Shown here piece by piece: positions 51,521 to 59,647 of a DNA stretch of 64,000 nucleotides. Position numbers and translations under genes: made by a program. The stretch covers positions 1-64,000 of the forward strand of contig CAYLUN010000002.1 in NCBI GenBank assembly GCA_964386865.1. Reading direction: 5' to 3'. Source of the DNA: CAYLUN01 sp964386865. GTDB lineage: Bacteria; Verrucomicrobiota; Kiritimatiellia; RFP12; UBA1067. The notes under the pieces were generated by a model. The model made no database searches. It saw only the letters and a program-made list of their open reading frames with translations, and was not told where the DNA came from. The stretch's first letter is position 1, and each line of letters starts with the position of its first letter.

Positions 51521-52684
51521 CTACACGCAGCCGCAGCCGCCGCCGCAGGAGGCGCACGCGTCTTCCGAGCAGCCGCAGGTCGAGGAGGGGCTGACTGTCG
51601 ACTGCGGCAGCGTGGGGTCGATGAGGTCGGACTCGAAGAAGACCTCGTTCCAGGGCACGGGCAAAGACTTGCCGTAGACGCGCCCGGCGATGTACTTGTC
51701 GATGAAGCGGCGGTTCTCGGCGATCAGGCAGGTGTTCATGTGCTTGCCGAAAAACTTCACGTTCATGCCGCGCGCGATGATGTCCTTGAGCGGCTCGTGG
51801 AAGATGTTGCCGAGCGACAGGTGCATGTAGGGGCAGGGCATGACGTCGCCATACTGCGTGATGGAGACCATGCGCTTGACCGCGATGCAGCCGAGGTCGA
51901 GCCCATACGAGGGCGTCAGGTGGGTGAAGACGTTGTAACGCTTCTCCAGCTCGCGCATGTAGGCCATGTCGCCGCGGTCGACCAGCGCGTCGTAGTTGCC
52001 CTCCCACGCGCCGACCGGCTTGGCGTAGGTGACGAACGTCCCGACCCCTTTGGACTTGGCGAATTCGAGGTAGTCGATGAACTCCTGCGTGCGGATGCGC
52101 TGCTTGGTGACGACCGTTGAGAGGATGATGTTGAGCCCGGCGCTCAGGCAGGCGTCGATGGCGCGCATGCAGCGGTCGAAGGAGCCGGGCGCGTGACGGA
52201 AATCGTCGTGCTCCTTGGCGTCGAGGCTGTCGAGGCTGAGCTGGATCTTGTCGACGCCGATGGCCTTGAGGTGCCTGGCCTTTTTCTCGTCAAGCAGCCA
52301 GCCGTTGGAGTCCGAGGTGATGTAGAACTTCTGGGGGTCGATGGCCGCAACCAGCTCGTCGAAGTCGGGGAACACGAGCGGCTCGCCGCCGGTGATCACG
52401 ATGTTGGCGAGGCCGAGGTCGTCGGCTTGGCGCGAGAGGTCTTTGACGTCGGCGATGGTGAACGAGCGGGCGTTCTTCTTGCCCTGAAAGCCCTTGATGG
52501 AGCAGTGCTCGCACTTGAAGTTGCAGCGGTAGTTGTACTGGAACTGGATGATCGCGATGCTCTCGCCGCGCTTGACCTTCTCGTCGAACCGGCGGATCTT
52601 CTCGTACACGTGAGGCTTGTCTCGCCGCAACTGGTCGCGCTTCGCGTTTTCTATGGGCTTGAGGTCTGCTTGCTGCTCGGACAT
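51521..52684 (-). CDS. Radical SAM protein with SPASM-like region and Cys-rich C-terminal tail
   Basis: 387 residues. The SAM-binding [4Fe-4S] motif is C-N-F-K-C-E-H-C (Cys54, 58, 61), followed by NIVITGGEPLVFPDFDELV. Later Cys in LGCIAVKR, VMPCPYMHL and MNTCLIAE suggest an auxiliary SPASM-type cluster. The last 18 residues contain six Cys (370, 372, 377, 380, 384, 386) separated mainly by Gly, which is not usual for the family. AAGGAG precedes the start. It is the last gene of the nucleotide-sugar operon, 87 bases after the B12-type radical SAM gene. The CX3CX2C motif and context speak against an anaerobic sulfatase maturase. The substrate may be a sugar nucleotide or a protein-bound group; unknown. 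Confidence 0.85.
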   Translation of the reverse strand: MSEQQADLKPIENAKRDQLRRDKPHVYEKIRRFDEKVKRGESIAIIQFQYNYRCNFKCEHCSIKGFQGKKNARSFTIADVKDLSRQADDLGLANIVITGGEPLVFPDFDELVAAIDPQKFYITSDSNGWLLDEKKARHLKAIGVDKIQLSLDSLDAKEHDDFRHAPGSFDRCMRAIDACLSAGLNIILSTVVTKQRIRTQEFIDYLEFAKSKGVGTFVTYAKPVGAWEGNYDALVDRGDMAYMRELEKRYNVFTHLTPSYGLDLGCIAVKRMVSITQYGDVMPCPYMHLSLGNIFHEPLKDIIARGMNVKFFGKHMNTCLIAENRRFIDKYIAGRVYGKSLPVPWNEVFFESDLIDPTLPQSTVSPSSTCGCSEDACASCGGGCGCV

Positions 52685-52771
52685 GACATTCTCTCCTTCT
52701 GCCGGCCCCGAAGGCCCGCCTCTCGTTCAATGGCCGCACACCTTACCACAAGAGGGGGTCAAAGGCAATGT

Positions 52772-54640
52772 CTATCTTAGCGCTTGCGTATGCATGTCGA
52801 GCGGCTCGGCGAGCTGGCAGATGTCATAAATGCGCTCGACGTTCTTGTACTTCAGGCGGATGTTGCCGTCGATCTGGCTGAAGTAGACCGGGATGGCCAC
52901 GATAGCCACGGGAATGTTCTCAGTCCGGATCACGTCCGGGTCGAGTACCCGCTGGCCGTACAGATCCATCATGCGCTTCGTGCCTGAGATGTCGACCGGG
53001 TAGACGTTCGGGCCGCGCAGGACGGCGGAGTGCTTGAAGAGGTCGGCGGTGTGGTAGTTGATGCCCCACACGGCGACCTTGCCGTACTTCTCGATCAGAC
53101 GGGTGACGTTGGCGTCGATGTTCCGCCGGATCTCGTCCGGCAGGACGATGTTGTAGCGCTGACCGCACTGCTGGCAGCCGAGGAAGTTGGTGGTGAAGAG
53201 CTTGATGTTGTCCCAGCGGTTCGCGTGGCGGCAGGCCGTGCAGGTGCCCGAAACCGAGATGCGGCCCATCTTGGCGTCGATGCTGTTGACCTCTACGGTG
53301 GACATCACCTTCGCCAGCGTCATCGGCGCTTCCATGATGCTCCGGATTAGGACCGCGAACTGCTCGTCGGTGAGCTTCGAGACCTTGATCTGCGGGCAGC
53401 CGTCCTTCAGGAACTGAACCTTGTCCTTGATGATGCCCTTCTCGCAGGCGTACTGGTAGAGGTAGGAGCCGGGGTAGACCGTGATGAGGTTGAGGTTGAT
53501 CTTGTACTCGGCGTGCTCGCGCCACCAGGTAAGCGTGTTGTTGGCGGTCTCCCACGTCTCCTCGATGTCGCCGAAGATGAAGGCGCCCTCCATGGAGATC
53601 CCGGAGTCGTAGACCATCTTGAGCGTGCTTTCGATCTGCTCGACGGTCGTGTTCTTGCGCATGCTCTTGAGGATGCGGTTGTCGGCGCTCTCGAGGCCGA
53701 AGGACATGACGTCGCACCCGCCCTCCTTGAGGATCGTCAGCAGCTCGGGCGTCATGCAGTCGACGCGGAACTGCGCCCACCAGCGCACGTTGTACTTTTT
53801 GATGCGCTCGCAGAAGGCCTTGACGCGCTCGATGTTGTTAGAGAAAAGCTCGTCGGCCAGGCAGACGTAGTGAATGTCGTACGTCTGCACCATGTAGTCG
53901 AGCTCGGCGAAGAAGCAGTCGAGCGTGCGCTGGCGGTACTTGCGGCCGACCGTGTGGAAGCAGAAGGTGCAGTTGTAGGGGCAGGAGCGGCTGGCGATCA
54001 TGAACACGGTGTTCTTGCGGTTGAGGCCGCTGATGCTGGGCGAGGAGTCGAAGAACTGCTTGAGGTCGAAGCCCTCGTAGTCGGGCCACGCGAGCTCGTC
54101 GATGTTCCGGATCTCTTTGCGGGCGGCGGTGGCGCGCCACGCGCCGTCCGGGCCGCGGTAGATCAGCCCGTTCACGGCCTCGAGGCCGCCGCCCGCCTCG
54201 AGCGCCTGGGCGAGCTCGACCGCGGTGATCTCGCCTTCGCCGACCACGCCGAAGTCGGCGAACTCGAGGGCGGTCATGGCGGGCTCGGGGTCGCTCGTGA
54301 TGATGCCGCCGCCGACGATCGTGAGCACCTTCGGGTTGGCGCGCTTGCTGGATTCGATGACCTTGCGCACCGTGCTGTACTGGAAGGAGAGGCCGCCGGT
54401 GGCGACCACGTCGATGGCGCGCGACTGGATCTCGTGGCGGAGGATATCCTCGACCTCGCCGTCGCGGTGGTTGAGGTTCAGCGCGGTAACGTTGAAGCCG
54501 GCCTTTTTGAGCGCGGCGGAGACGTAGGCGATGCCGAGCGGGAAGGAGTAGCCGTCGCCGATGTTCTGGACGAGGCGCGGCATAACCAGCAGAAAGTTGA
54601 GCTTCTTGACGGGTTCGCTGTGTTGGGTGGGGATACTCAT
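52772..54640 (-). CDS. B12-binding-type radical SAM protein with zinc ribbon and C-terminal Rossmann-like domain
   Basis: 622 residues from ATG 54640 (AAGGA four bases upstream). Residues about 14-165 are a cobalamin-binding-like Rossmann domain (FPLGIAYVSAALKKAGFNV, IVGGGIITSDPEP, FGVVGEGEITA). The radical SAM core has C-P-Y-N-C-T-F-C (Cys220, 224, 227). Residues 465-493 form a CX2C-CX2C zinc ribbon (Cys467, 470, 489, 492). The last ~100 residues (from GKVAVWGINYHTADLF) look like the C-terminal domain of sugar C-methyltransferases, as in the gene just upstream (NVAVWGAGHQAL). Relatives methylate unactivated carbons or phosphinates or rearrange rings. A sugar C-methylation is a reasonable guess from the operon. 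Confidence 0.85.
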   Translation of the reverse strand: MSIPTQHSEPVKKLNFLLVMPRLVQNIGDGYSFPLGIAYVSAALKKAGFNVTALNLNHRDGEVEDILRHEIQSRAIDVVATGGLSFQYSTVRKVIESSKRANPKVLTIVGGGIITSDPEPAMTALEFADFGVVGEGEITAVELAQALEAGGGLEAVNGLIYRGPDGAWRATAARKEIRNIDELAWPDYEGFDLKQFFDSSPSISGLNRKNTVFMIASRSCPYNCTFCFHTVGRKYRQRTLDCFFAELDYMVQTYDIHYVCLADELFSNNIERVKAFCERIKKYNVRWWAQFRVDCMTPELLTILKEGGCDVMSFGLESADNRILKSMRKNTTVEQIESTLKMVYDSGISMEGAFIFGDIEETWETANNTLTWWREHAEYKINLNLITVYPGSYLYQYACEKGIIKDKVQFLKDGCPQIKVSKLTDEQFAVLIRSIMEAPMTLAKVMSTVEVNSIDAKMGRISVSGTCTACRHANRWDNIKLFTTNFLGCQQCGQRYNIVLPDEIRRNIDANVTRLIEKYGKVAVWGINYHTADLFKHSAVLRGPNVYPVDISGTKRMMDLYGQRVLDPDVIRTENIPVAIVAIPVYFSQIDGNIRLKYKNVERIYDICQLAEPLDMHTQALR

Positions 54641-54669
54641 GGTTTCCTTTTTCAAAGAGTGTTGCTCGA

Positions 54670-55806
54670 TCAGACGTGCTCCAAGCCGGTGTCGCGCAGG
54701 ATGGCGATGGCCATGCGCGCGCCGAAATCGCGGCGGATGATGGCGGCCACCTCATCGGAATAGGCGGCGGCCATCACGATCACGGCGGCCACGGGGTCAG
54801 CGGACAGCGCGGCGGGCGCGACGATGGGAATGTGCGTGGCCGGGGTGTAGCGGCCCTGCTTGAAGGGCGCGGAGTCGACCACATAGCGGACCGCGCCGCC
54901 GAGATCCGCGAGCGCGAGCACGGCGAGCGCCTGGTGGCCCGCGCCCCACACGGCCACGTTGCCGCGCCCGTGCCGCGCCACGTAGCCGCCCAGCTCGGCC
55001 TTGAGCCGGGCCTGCTGCCCGGCGAAGGCCGAGAGGTCGGTGGGCCGGCGCTTGCGGACGACGGACGAGATGATGTAGTCGTGCCAGATCTCGCGGGTTT
55101 CGACGACCTCGAACCCGCTGCGGGCCAGCAGGGCGTTCAGCGTGTCGCGGGTGAAGTAGAAGAGGTGGTCGCCGATGAACTCGGAAAAGAGGCTCTTCTT
55201 GAGCATCATGTCGAAGTTCGGCACTTCGACCAGCCCCACGGCACCGTCGGACAGGTTCGCCGCGATGCCCTGCAGGGTGGCGCCCGGGTCGCAGAGGTGC
55301 TCCAGAAAATTCATGATGAAAAAGCCGTCGAACGGCGCGTCGCGCAGGCGGGCCGCGGCGCCCTCGACGAACGTGCGCTCGACCTTCAGCCCGGCCTGAG
55401 CGCAGTGCGCGGCCGAGGCGTCGCCGAACTCGGTGCCGTAGGCGTCCGCGTCGGCCTGCCGCATGAGCGCGAGGTACTCCCCGCGGCCGCAGCCGACCTC
55501 GACGACCTTGCGGCCGGCGAGGCTGTGGCGCTGAACAAAGTCGGCGAACTGCCGCAGGCGGAACGCGCCCATCTCGGGCGAAAAGGCGGCCGCGCGGATG
55601 ACCTCGCGCCAGTAGGGCACCGGGTCGCTGCGCAGCTGCACGAGCCCGCAGAGCGAGCACTGCAGGATGTCGAGGTCGCAGCCGCGGTCGCCCGCGAGGG
55701 ACGCGTTATCGGGCAGGTTCTGGGCCGCCCGGGGCATGTTCTGGTACTGGAGCAGCGGCTCGCCGTGGAAGGAGCCCCCGCAGACTCGACAGGCGCTAAC
55801 GGGCAT
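54670..55806 (-). CDS. SAM-dependent C-methyltransferase of the NDP-sugar (NovU/TylCIII) type
   Basis: 378 residues. The N-terminal zinc module has CRVC (Cys6, 9) and CSLC (Cys50, 53); the class I methyltransferase core has VVEVGCGRGEYLALM (from residue 101) and FIMNFLEHLCDPG; the C-terminal domain starts near residue 285 with NVAVWGAGHQAL. This three-part layout matches enzymes that methylate carbon 3 (or 5) of 4-keto-deoxy sugar nucleotides. The start overlaps the end of the Nudix gene by eleven bases and lies ten codons before CGGSFHG. A 4-keto-3,6-dideoxy intermediate made by this operon is a plausible acceptor, though normal acceptors keep an activated C3. Confidence 0.87.
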   Translation of the reverse strand: MPVSACRVCGGSFHGEPLLQYQNMPRAAQNLPDNASLAGDRGCDLDILQCSLCGLVQLRSDPVPYWREVIRAAAFSPEMGAFRLRQFADFVQRHSLAGRKVVEVGCGRGEYLALMRQADADAYGTEFGDASAAHCAQAGLKVERTFVEGAAARLRDAPFDGFFIMNFLEHLCDPGATLQGIAANLSDGAVGLVEVPNFDMMLKKSLFSEFIGDHLFYFTRDTLNALLARSGFEVVETREIWHDYIISSVVRKRRPTDLSAFAGQQARLKAELGGYVARHGRGNVAVWGAGHQALAVLALADLGGAVRYVVDSAPFKQGRYTPATHIPIVAPAALSADPVAAVIVMAAAYSDEVAAIIRRDFGARMAIAILRDTGLEHV

Positions 55807-56362
55807 ATGGGCCGCCTTCCTTCGGGTTTGTGCGTGTGACCGGGATGGCGTCGAGCGCGCGCTCGGCGCAGATGTAGGGCCGGTAGACCTCGTGGACGCG
55901 GATCAGGTTGGCCGGGCAGGCGTCGTGCCACTGGAGATAGCCGGACTGCTCCGGCGCGCGCGCGCCGTTCGGCGGGACGAAGCCGTCGGGCACCGCGCAC
56001 AGGTAGAGCAGCGAGAGGAAGTGTCCGCGGGTGTTGCGGGACGGGTGCATAAGCTGGTGCATGGCGATGGGCTCGGACGTGCAGGTGACGTGCGTGCCCA
56101 GCTCATGCTGCGCGACCTTCTGGATGCGGGTCTCGATCGTCTCCTTGAAGCGCACGATGCCGCCGGGGATGTGCCAGCCCTGGCCCGAGAAGGCGTCGCT
56201 GCGCCAGGCCAGCAGCGTGCGCCCCTGCGCGTCGCGGACGAGCAGGTCGACGTTCAGCATAGGCGTGATGCGGCTGGCGAAAAGAAAAACCTCCTCGGGT
56301 AGGCCCGCGGTCGGGTCAGCGATCTGCTGGTCGAGAAAGGCGATGGCGTCGGCAAGGGTCAT
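55796..56362 (-). CDS. Nudix hydrolase, GDP-mannose mannosyl hydrolase-like
   Basis: 188 residues. The Nudix box region (about 67-90) reads GGIVRFKETIETRIQKVAQHELG; the classic R-E of the motif is K-V here, a change also found in GDP-mannose mannosyl hydrolases, which hydrolyse GDP-sugars at carbon rather than the pyrophosphate. VFLFASRITPMLNVDLLVRD and WHIPGG fit that subfamily. It may remove a nucleotide sugar or trim the pool in the operon. ATGA overlap with the upstream SDR gene and an eleven-base overlap with the methyltransferase gene show tight coupling. Confidence 0.82.
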   Translation of the reverse strand: MTLADAIAFLDQQIADPTAGLPEEVFLFASRITPMLNVDLLVRDAQGRTLLAWRSDAFSGQGWHIPGGIVRFKETIETRIQKVAQHELGTHVTCTSEPIAMHQLMHPSRNTRGHFLSLLYLCAVPDGFVPPNGARAPEQSGYLQWHDACPANLIRVHEVYRPYICAERALDAIPVTRTNPKEGGPYAR

Positions 56363-57234
56363 AGGAAGTCGGGGTTGAGCAGGTGGCGGTTCTCATCATG
56401 CCACCGGTAGACGGTCGCGATGGCTTGGTCCATGGGCTTGAAGCGGAAGTCGCCCAGCTCGGCGAGGAGCCGCGCGTTGTCGCCGCTGTACTCGACGCCG
56501 AGGCCAGGGTTCTTGACGGCGATGTCGAGGTCTTTGCCGGCGGCCTTGAGCACGAGGCGCGCGAGCGCGAGGAACTCGTGCGCCGCGCCGGAGCAGACGT
56601 TGTAGGTGTGGTGGCGGGGCGATGAGGCGAGGAACCAGCTCACGATGGCCGCGAGGTCGTCCACGTAAAGGTGGTCGAAAATGCGGTTCTGGTGCATCAC
56701 GATGGGCCGGCCGAGAACCGCGCGGCAGCAGGCGTTGGAGAGGAAGCGCGTGCGCCAGTCGTCGTCCTTGCCGAAGACGCCGAAGAGCCGCAGGTTGTAG
56801 ATGTTGCTGGGCGTGCGGTTCGCGTGGAGGTTCATCAGGTACTTCGAGAAGCCGTAGGGCTCCGGAGGCACATGCTGGTCGAAGTAGTCCTCGGACATCT
56901 TGGGAGTCCAGTGCGCGCGGCTGAACTCCGCGCCGGAGCCGAAGTAGAGCAAGCGCCCGTAGCTGCCGTGGCAGCGGGCGAGGTGGAAGAACATCTTGAG
57001 GTTGCTCTCGAGCACCAGCGCGGGGTCTTTCGTGGAGTGCTTGGGCGCGGCGTCGTACGTGGCCGAGTGGATGACGACGTCGTAGTGCCGCGCGCGCAGG
57101 TGGCCGGCCACGCGCGCGGCGTCGAGCAGGTCCAGGTCGGCGCGGCCGAGGCGGTCGACCGCATGGTCGGGCGCGAGGCGCTCGGCCAGGTTGCGGGCGA
57201 TGAAGCCGGTGCCGCCTGTGATGAGGATCTTCAT
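56359..57234 (-). CDS. NAD-dependent epimerase/reductase (extended SDR)
   Basis: 291 residues from ATG 57234; the longer open frame upstream is not coding. The nucleotide-binding motif is MKILITGGTGFIARNLAERL, with catalytic Y127-x-x-x-K131 in PYGFSKYLMN. NLRLFGVFGKDDDWRTRFL follows. It starts five bases after the acetolactate-synthase-like stop. In the yersiniose pathway an SDR (YerF) reduces the acetyl branch added by the TPP enzyme YerE; the same pairing here suggests that role. A 4-keto reductase or epimerase of a CDP-dideoxy sugar is the alternative. Confidence 0.85.
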   Translation of the reverse strand: MKILITGGTGFIARNLAERLAPDHAVDRLGRADLDLLDAARVAGHLRARHYDVVIHSATYDAAPKHSTKDPALVLESNLKMFFHLARCHGSYGRLLYFGSGAEFSRAHWTPKMSEDYFDQHVPPEPYGFSKYLMNLHANRTPSNIYNLRLFGVFGKDDDWRTRFLSNACCRAVLGRPIVMHQNRIFDHLYVDDLAAIVSWFLASSPRHHTYNVCSGAAHEFLALARLVLKAAGKDLDIAVKNPGLGVEYSGDNARLLAELGDFRFKPMDQAIATVYRWHDENRHLLNPDFL

Positions 57235-57239
57235 GGGGC

Positions 57240-59048
57240 TCACTCGGGAAGCGGGGGAATGATCATGTTGGCGGCGAACTCGTCGCGGTCGAGGAAGGGC
57301 CAGAGATCCTCGAGGGGCTTGGAAGCCATGCTGCCGTCTTTGCGCTGGTAGGAGGAGAGCTTGGGGCTGGTCGGCTGGTCTTTCGGCACGACCACGTCGC
57401 AGACGAACGGTCCGGGCGCGGCGAGGATCTCTCGCACCTTCTCGCGGAGGCCGCTGTTGCTCGACAGGCGGCAGGTCGGAAGGCCGTAGGCGGCCGCGAC
57501 CTTGCACGTGTCGGGGAGCGTGAGCCCGCTGCTCGGGTCGCTCGCGACGTAGTGGCCGCCGAAGTAGTTGTTCTGCGAGCCGCGGATGGAGCCGTAGCCC
57601 TGGTTGTTCAGGACGAAGATCTTCACCGGCAGCTGGAAGCGGTGCAGGAGCTCGAGTTCCTGGATGTTCATCTGGAAGCCGCCGTCGCCGTCGATGCAGA
57701 CCGTGCGGCGGTTGCCGGCGGCGATGCACCCGCCGATGGCCGCGGGCAGCCCGAAGCCCATAGGGCCGAGCCCCTCCGTGTTGAAGACGCGCTGGCCGAG
57801 CTTGACCTGAAAGGCCTGCATGGTCAGCTCGCTGCACTGGCCGGAGCTGCCGGGGATGAGCTGGTCGTCGGCGGTCATGGCCTCGGAGATCGACTGCATG
57901 AGCGCGTAGAGGTCGACGGCGTCGGTGCGCGTCCAGTGCTCGGCGGTGATGACGGGGTACTGCCGCTGCCAGGCGCGGACGCGCGCCAGCCAGGGCGCGT
58001 GGTCGGCGGCGCGGGCTGTGCGGAGCTGATCCAGCAGCTCGGCGAGGAAGAGGCGGGCGTCCGCGGCGACCGGCTCGGCGACGGGCATCTCCATCTTGGC
58101 GATCTCGGCGGCGTCGACGTCGACCATGATCTTCTTGGCGCCGCGGGCGAAGTTCGGGTGGTTGTAGCCGGTCTGGCCGTGGTCCAGGCGGGCGCCGATC
58201 ACGAGCAGCGCGTCCGCGTTCTGCTGGGTGAAGTTGGCCGCGCGCTGGCCGATCGCGCCGGGGCGGCCCGCGAAGAGCGGGTCGTCGTCGGCGAGGAAGT
58301 CGAGCGCCTTCCAGGTCAGGAGCACGGGGATGTTGAGCGCGCGGGCGGCGGCGGTAAACTCGGGGATGGCGCTCGCGAGGCGGACGCCGTTGCCGGCGAG
58401 GATCGCGGGGCGCTCGGAGGCGTTGAGGATTTCGAGCGCGCGGCGGACCTGCTCTTTCAGGGCGGGCGTGGCGGCGGCGGGGGCGAGCCCCTCCGCGGCG
58501 GGGTCGAAGCCCGCGAGCGCGCGCTCGTCGATGAGCGCGGCTTGGACGTCGAGCGGGATGTCGATCCAGACGGGACCGGGCCTGCCGGTGAGGGCGAGGT
58601 GGACGGCCTTTTCGAGGTGGTAGCGGATGGTCTGCGGGTCCATCACGATCGCCGCGTACTTGGTGATGGGCTTGACGAGGTCAATGATGGGAATCTCTTG
58701 AAAGCCCATCTGGCGGATGCCCTTGCCGGTGGCGAGATCCGCGCGCTTGACCTGGCCGGAGAGCACGAGGACGGGGGTGGAGTCGAGCCACGCGCCGGCG
58801 AGGCCGGTGATGGCGTTGGTGCCGCCGGGGCCGGTGGTGACCAGCGCCGCGCCGAGGCGGCCCGTGCACTGGGCGTAGGCGTCGGCGGCGATGGCGCTGG
58901 CCTGCTCGTGGAGGTTGCAGACGAACTTCAGCCGGGGCTGCGAGCCGAGCGACTCCACGAGGTGCATGCAGCCGCCGCCGGGGAGCATGAAGACGTGGCT
59001 GACGCCCTGGTCGGCGACAAACTGCATGACGTAGTCGGAAAGCTTCAT
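57240..59048 (-). CDS. Acetolactate-synthase-family TPP enzyme, YerE-like candidate
   Basis: 602 residues from ATG 59048; AAAGGA eight bases upstream overlaps the HAD stop codon. PYR domain with catalytic Glu48 in CNLHEQASAIAADAY, middle domain with FAD/structural G-x-G-V-R, and PP domain with TPP/Mg motif GDG (454-456) and NN (481-482). It is of acetolactate synthase size but sits in a CDP-dideoxysugar operon without a regulatory subunit or other ilv genes. YerE, a TPP flavoenzyme of this family, transfers a two-carbon unit from pyruvate to C4 of CDP-4-keto-3,6-dideoxyglucose; dehydratase, E1 and E3 encoded upstream make that acceptor. A YerE-type branch-forming role is therefore inferred. 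Confidence 0.85.
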   Translation of the reverse strand: MKLSDYVMQFVADQGVSHVFMLPGGGCMHLVESLGSQPRLKFVCNLHEQASAIAADAYAQCTGRLGAALVTTGPGGTNAITGLAGAWLDSTPVLVLSGQVKRADLATGKGIRQMGFQEIPIIDLVKPITKYAAIVMDPQTIRYHLEKAVHLALTGRPGPVWIDIPLDVQAALIDERALAGFDPAAEGLAPAAATPALKEQVRRALEILNASERPAILAGNGVRLASAIPEFTAAARALNIPVLLTWKALDFLADDDPLFAGRPGAIGQRAANFTQQNADALLVIGARLDHGQTGYNHPNFARGAKKIMVDVDAAEIAKMEMPVAEPVAADARLFLAELLDQLRTARAADHAPWLARVRAWQRQYPVITAEHWTRTDAVDLYALMQSISEAMTADDQLIPGSSGQCSELTMQAFQVKLGQRVFNTEGLGPMGFGLPAAIGGCIAAGNRRTVCIDGDGGFQMNIQELELLHRFQLPVKIFVLNNQGYGSIRGSQNNYFGGHYVASDPSSGLTLPDTCKVAAAYGLPTCRLSSNSGLREKVREILAAPGPFVCDVVVPKDQPTSPKLSSYQRKDGSMASKPLEDLWPFLDRDEFAANMIIPPLPE

Positions 59049-59052
59049 CGGT

Positions 59053-59640
59053 TTATCCTTTCGCAAGCTGGGTGGCGCTGACGAGCTGCGTCAGGCGGGA
59101 CAGTAGATCGTGGACTGAGGCGTCTTTCGCCGAGTTCCAGGGCTGGGGGAAGAGGCATACGGCCAGGCCGAGCTGGCGCGCGGCGTTGGCGTTGGCCTCG
59201 CTGTCCTCGACGAGCACGTGGATGCCGCCGCAGCGGGCGAGGAACTGGCCTTTCGTCGTGTCGTAGGCCGGATGCGTGTCGTGCGTACGGGCAGAGGGGA
59301 TGAAGGTGAAAGACCTGATCCAGTCGCCGAAGTGCGTGAGCGTCCACGCGGCTGAGACGGAGGCGAACGCGCGCGGCACGGCGGAGAGCGCGACGTGGCG
59401 AGCGAGGTGGCCGTGCTGCCGGAACCACGCGAGCACGTCGGGGTTGGGCGCGAGTTCGGCGAAGCGCGTGGCGCGGACGCGGTCGAGGGAGGCGCGGTAG
59501 TCGTCGAGCGAGAGGCCGAGCAGATCGGCCGGCGGGTTGTGCGTGAGCGAACGGTACGCCGGAGGGTCCGGCTGCGTGGAGAGCCAAGCCTCGGTCAGGT
59601 TGTTCAGCACGTCGTCGACGTCCCAGGCGATCGTAATCAT
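59053..59640 (-). CDS. HAD-like phosphatase
   Basis: 195 residues. Motif I is AWDVDDVLNNL with Asp7 and Asp9 (D-x-D-x-x-x-N form); later VALSAVPRAFA and HVLVEDSEANANAARQLGL give motifs II and IV. A small HAD hydrolase in a sugar operon would dephosphorylate a sugar phosphate, here possibly the 9-phosphate-type product of the NeuB-like synthase seven bases upstream. It ends four bases before the TPP enzyme gene. Confidence 0.78.
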   Translation of the reverse strand: MITIAWDVDDVLNNLTEAWLSTQPDPPAYRSLTHNPPADLLGLSLDDYRASLDRVRATRFAELAPNPDVLAWFRQHGHLARHVALSAVPRAFASVSAAWTLTHFGDWIRSFTFIPSARTHDTHPAYDTTKGQFLARCGGIHVLVEDSEANANAARQLGLAVCLFPQPWNSAKDASVHDLLSRLTQLVSATQLAKG

Positions 59641-59647
59641 GGCGTGC

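Noticed and set aside
51521..52684. Radical SAM protein as anaerobic sulfatase maturase
   Set aside because: The motif is CX3CX2C with different surroundings from anSME, and the gene belongs to the minus-strand sugar operon rather than the sulfatase operon.
57235..57837. Extension of the SDR gene upstream of 57234
   Set aside because: It overlaps the TPP enzyme gene; the Rossmann motif starts at the second residue after ATG 57234.
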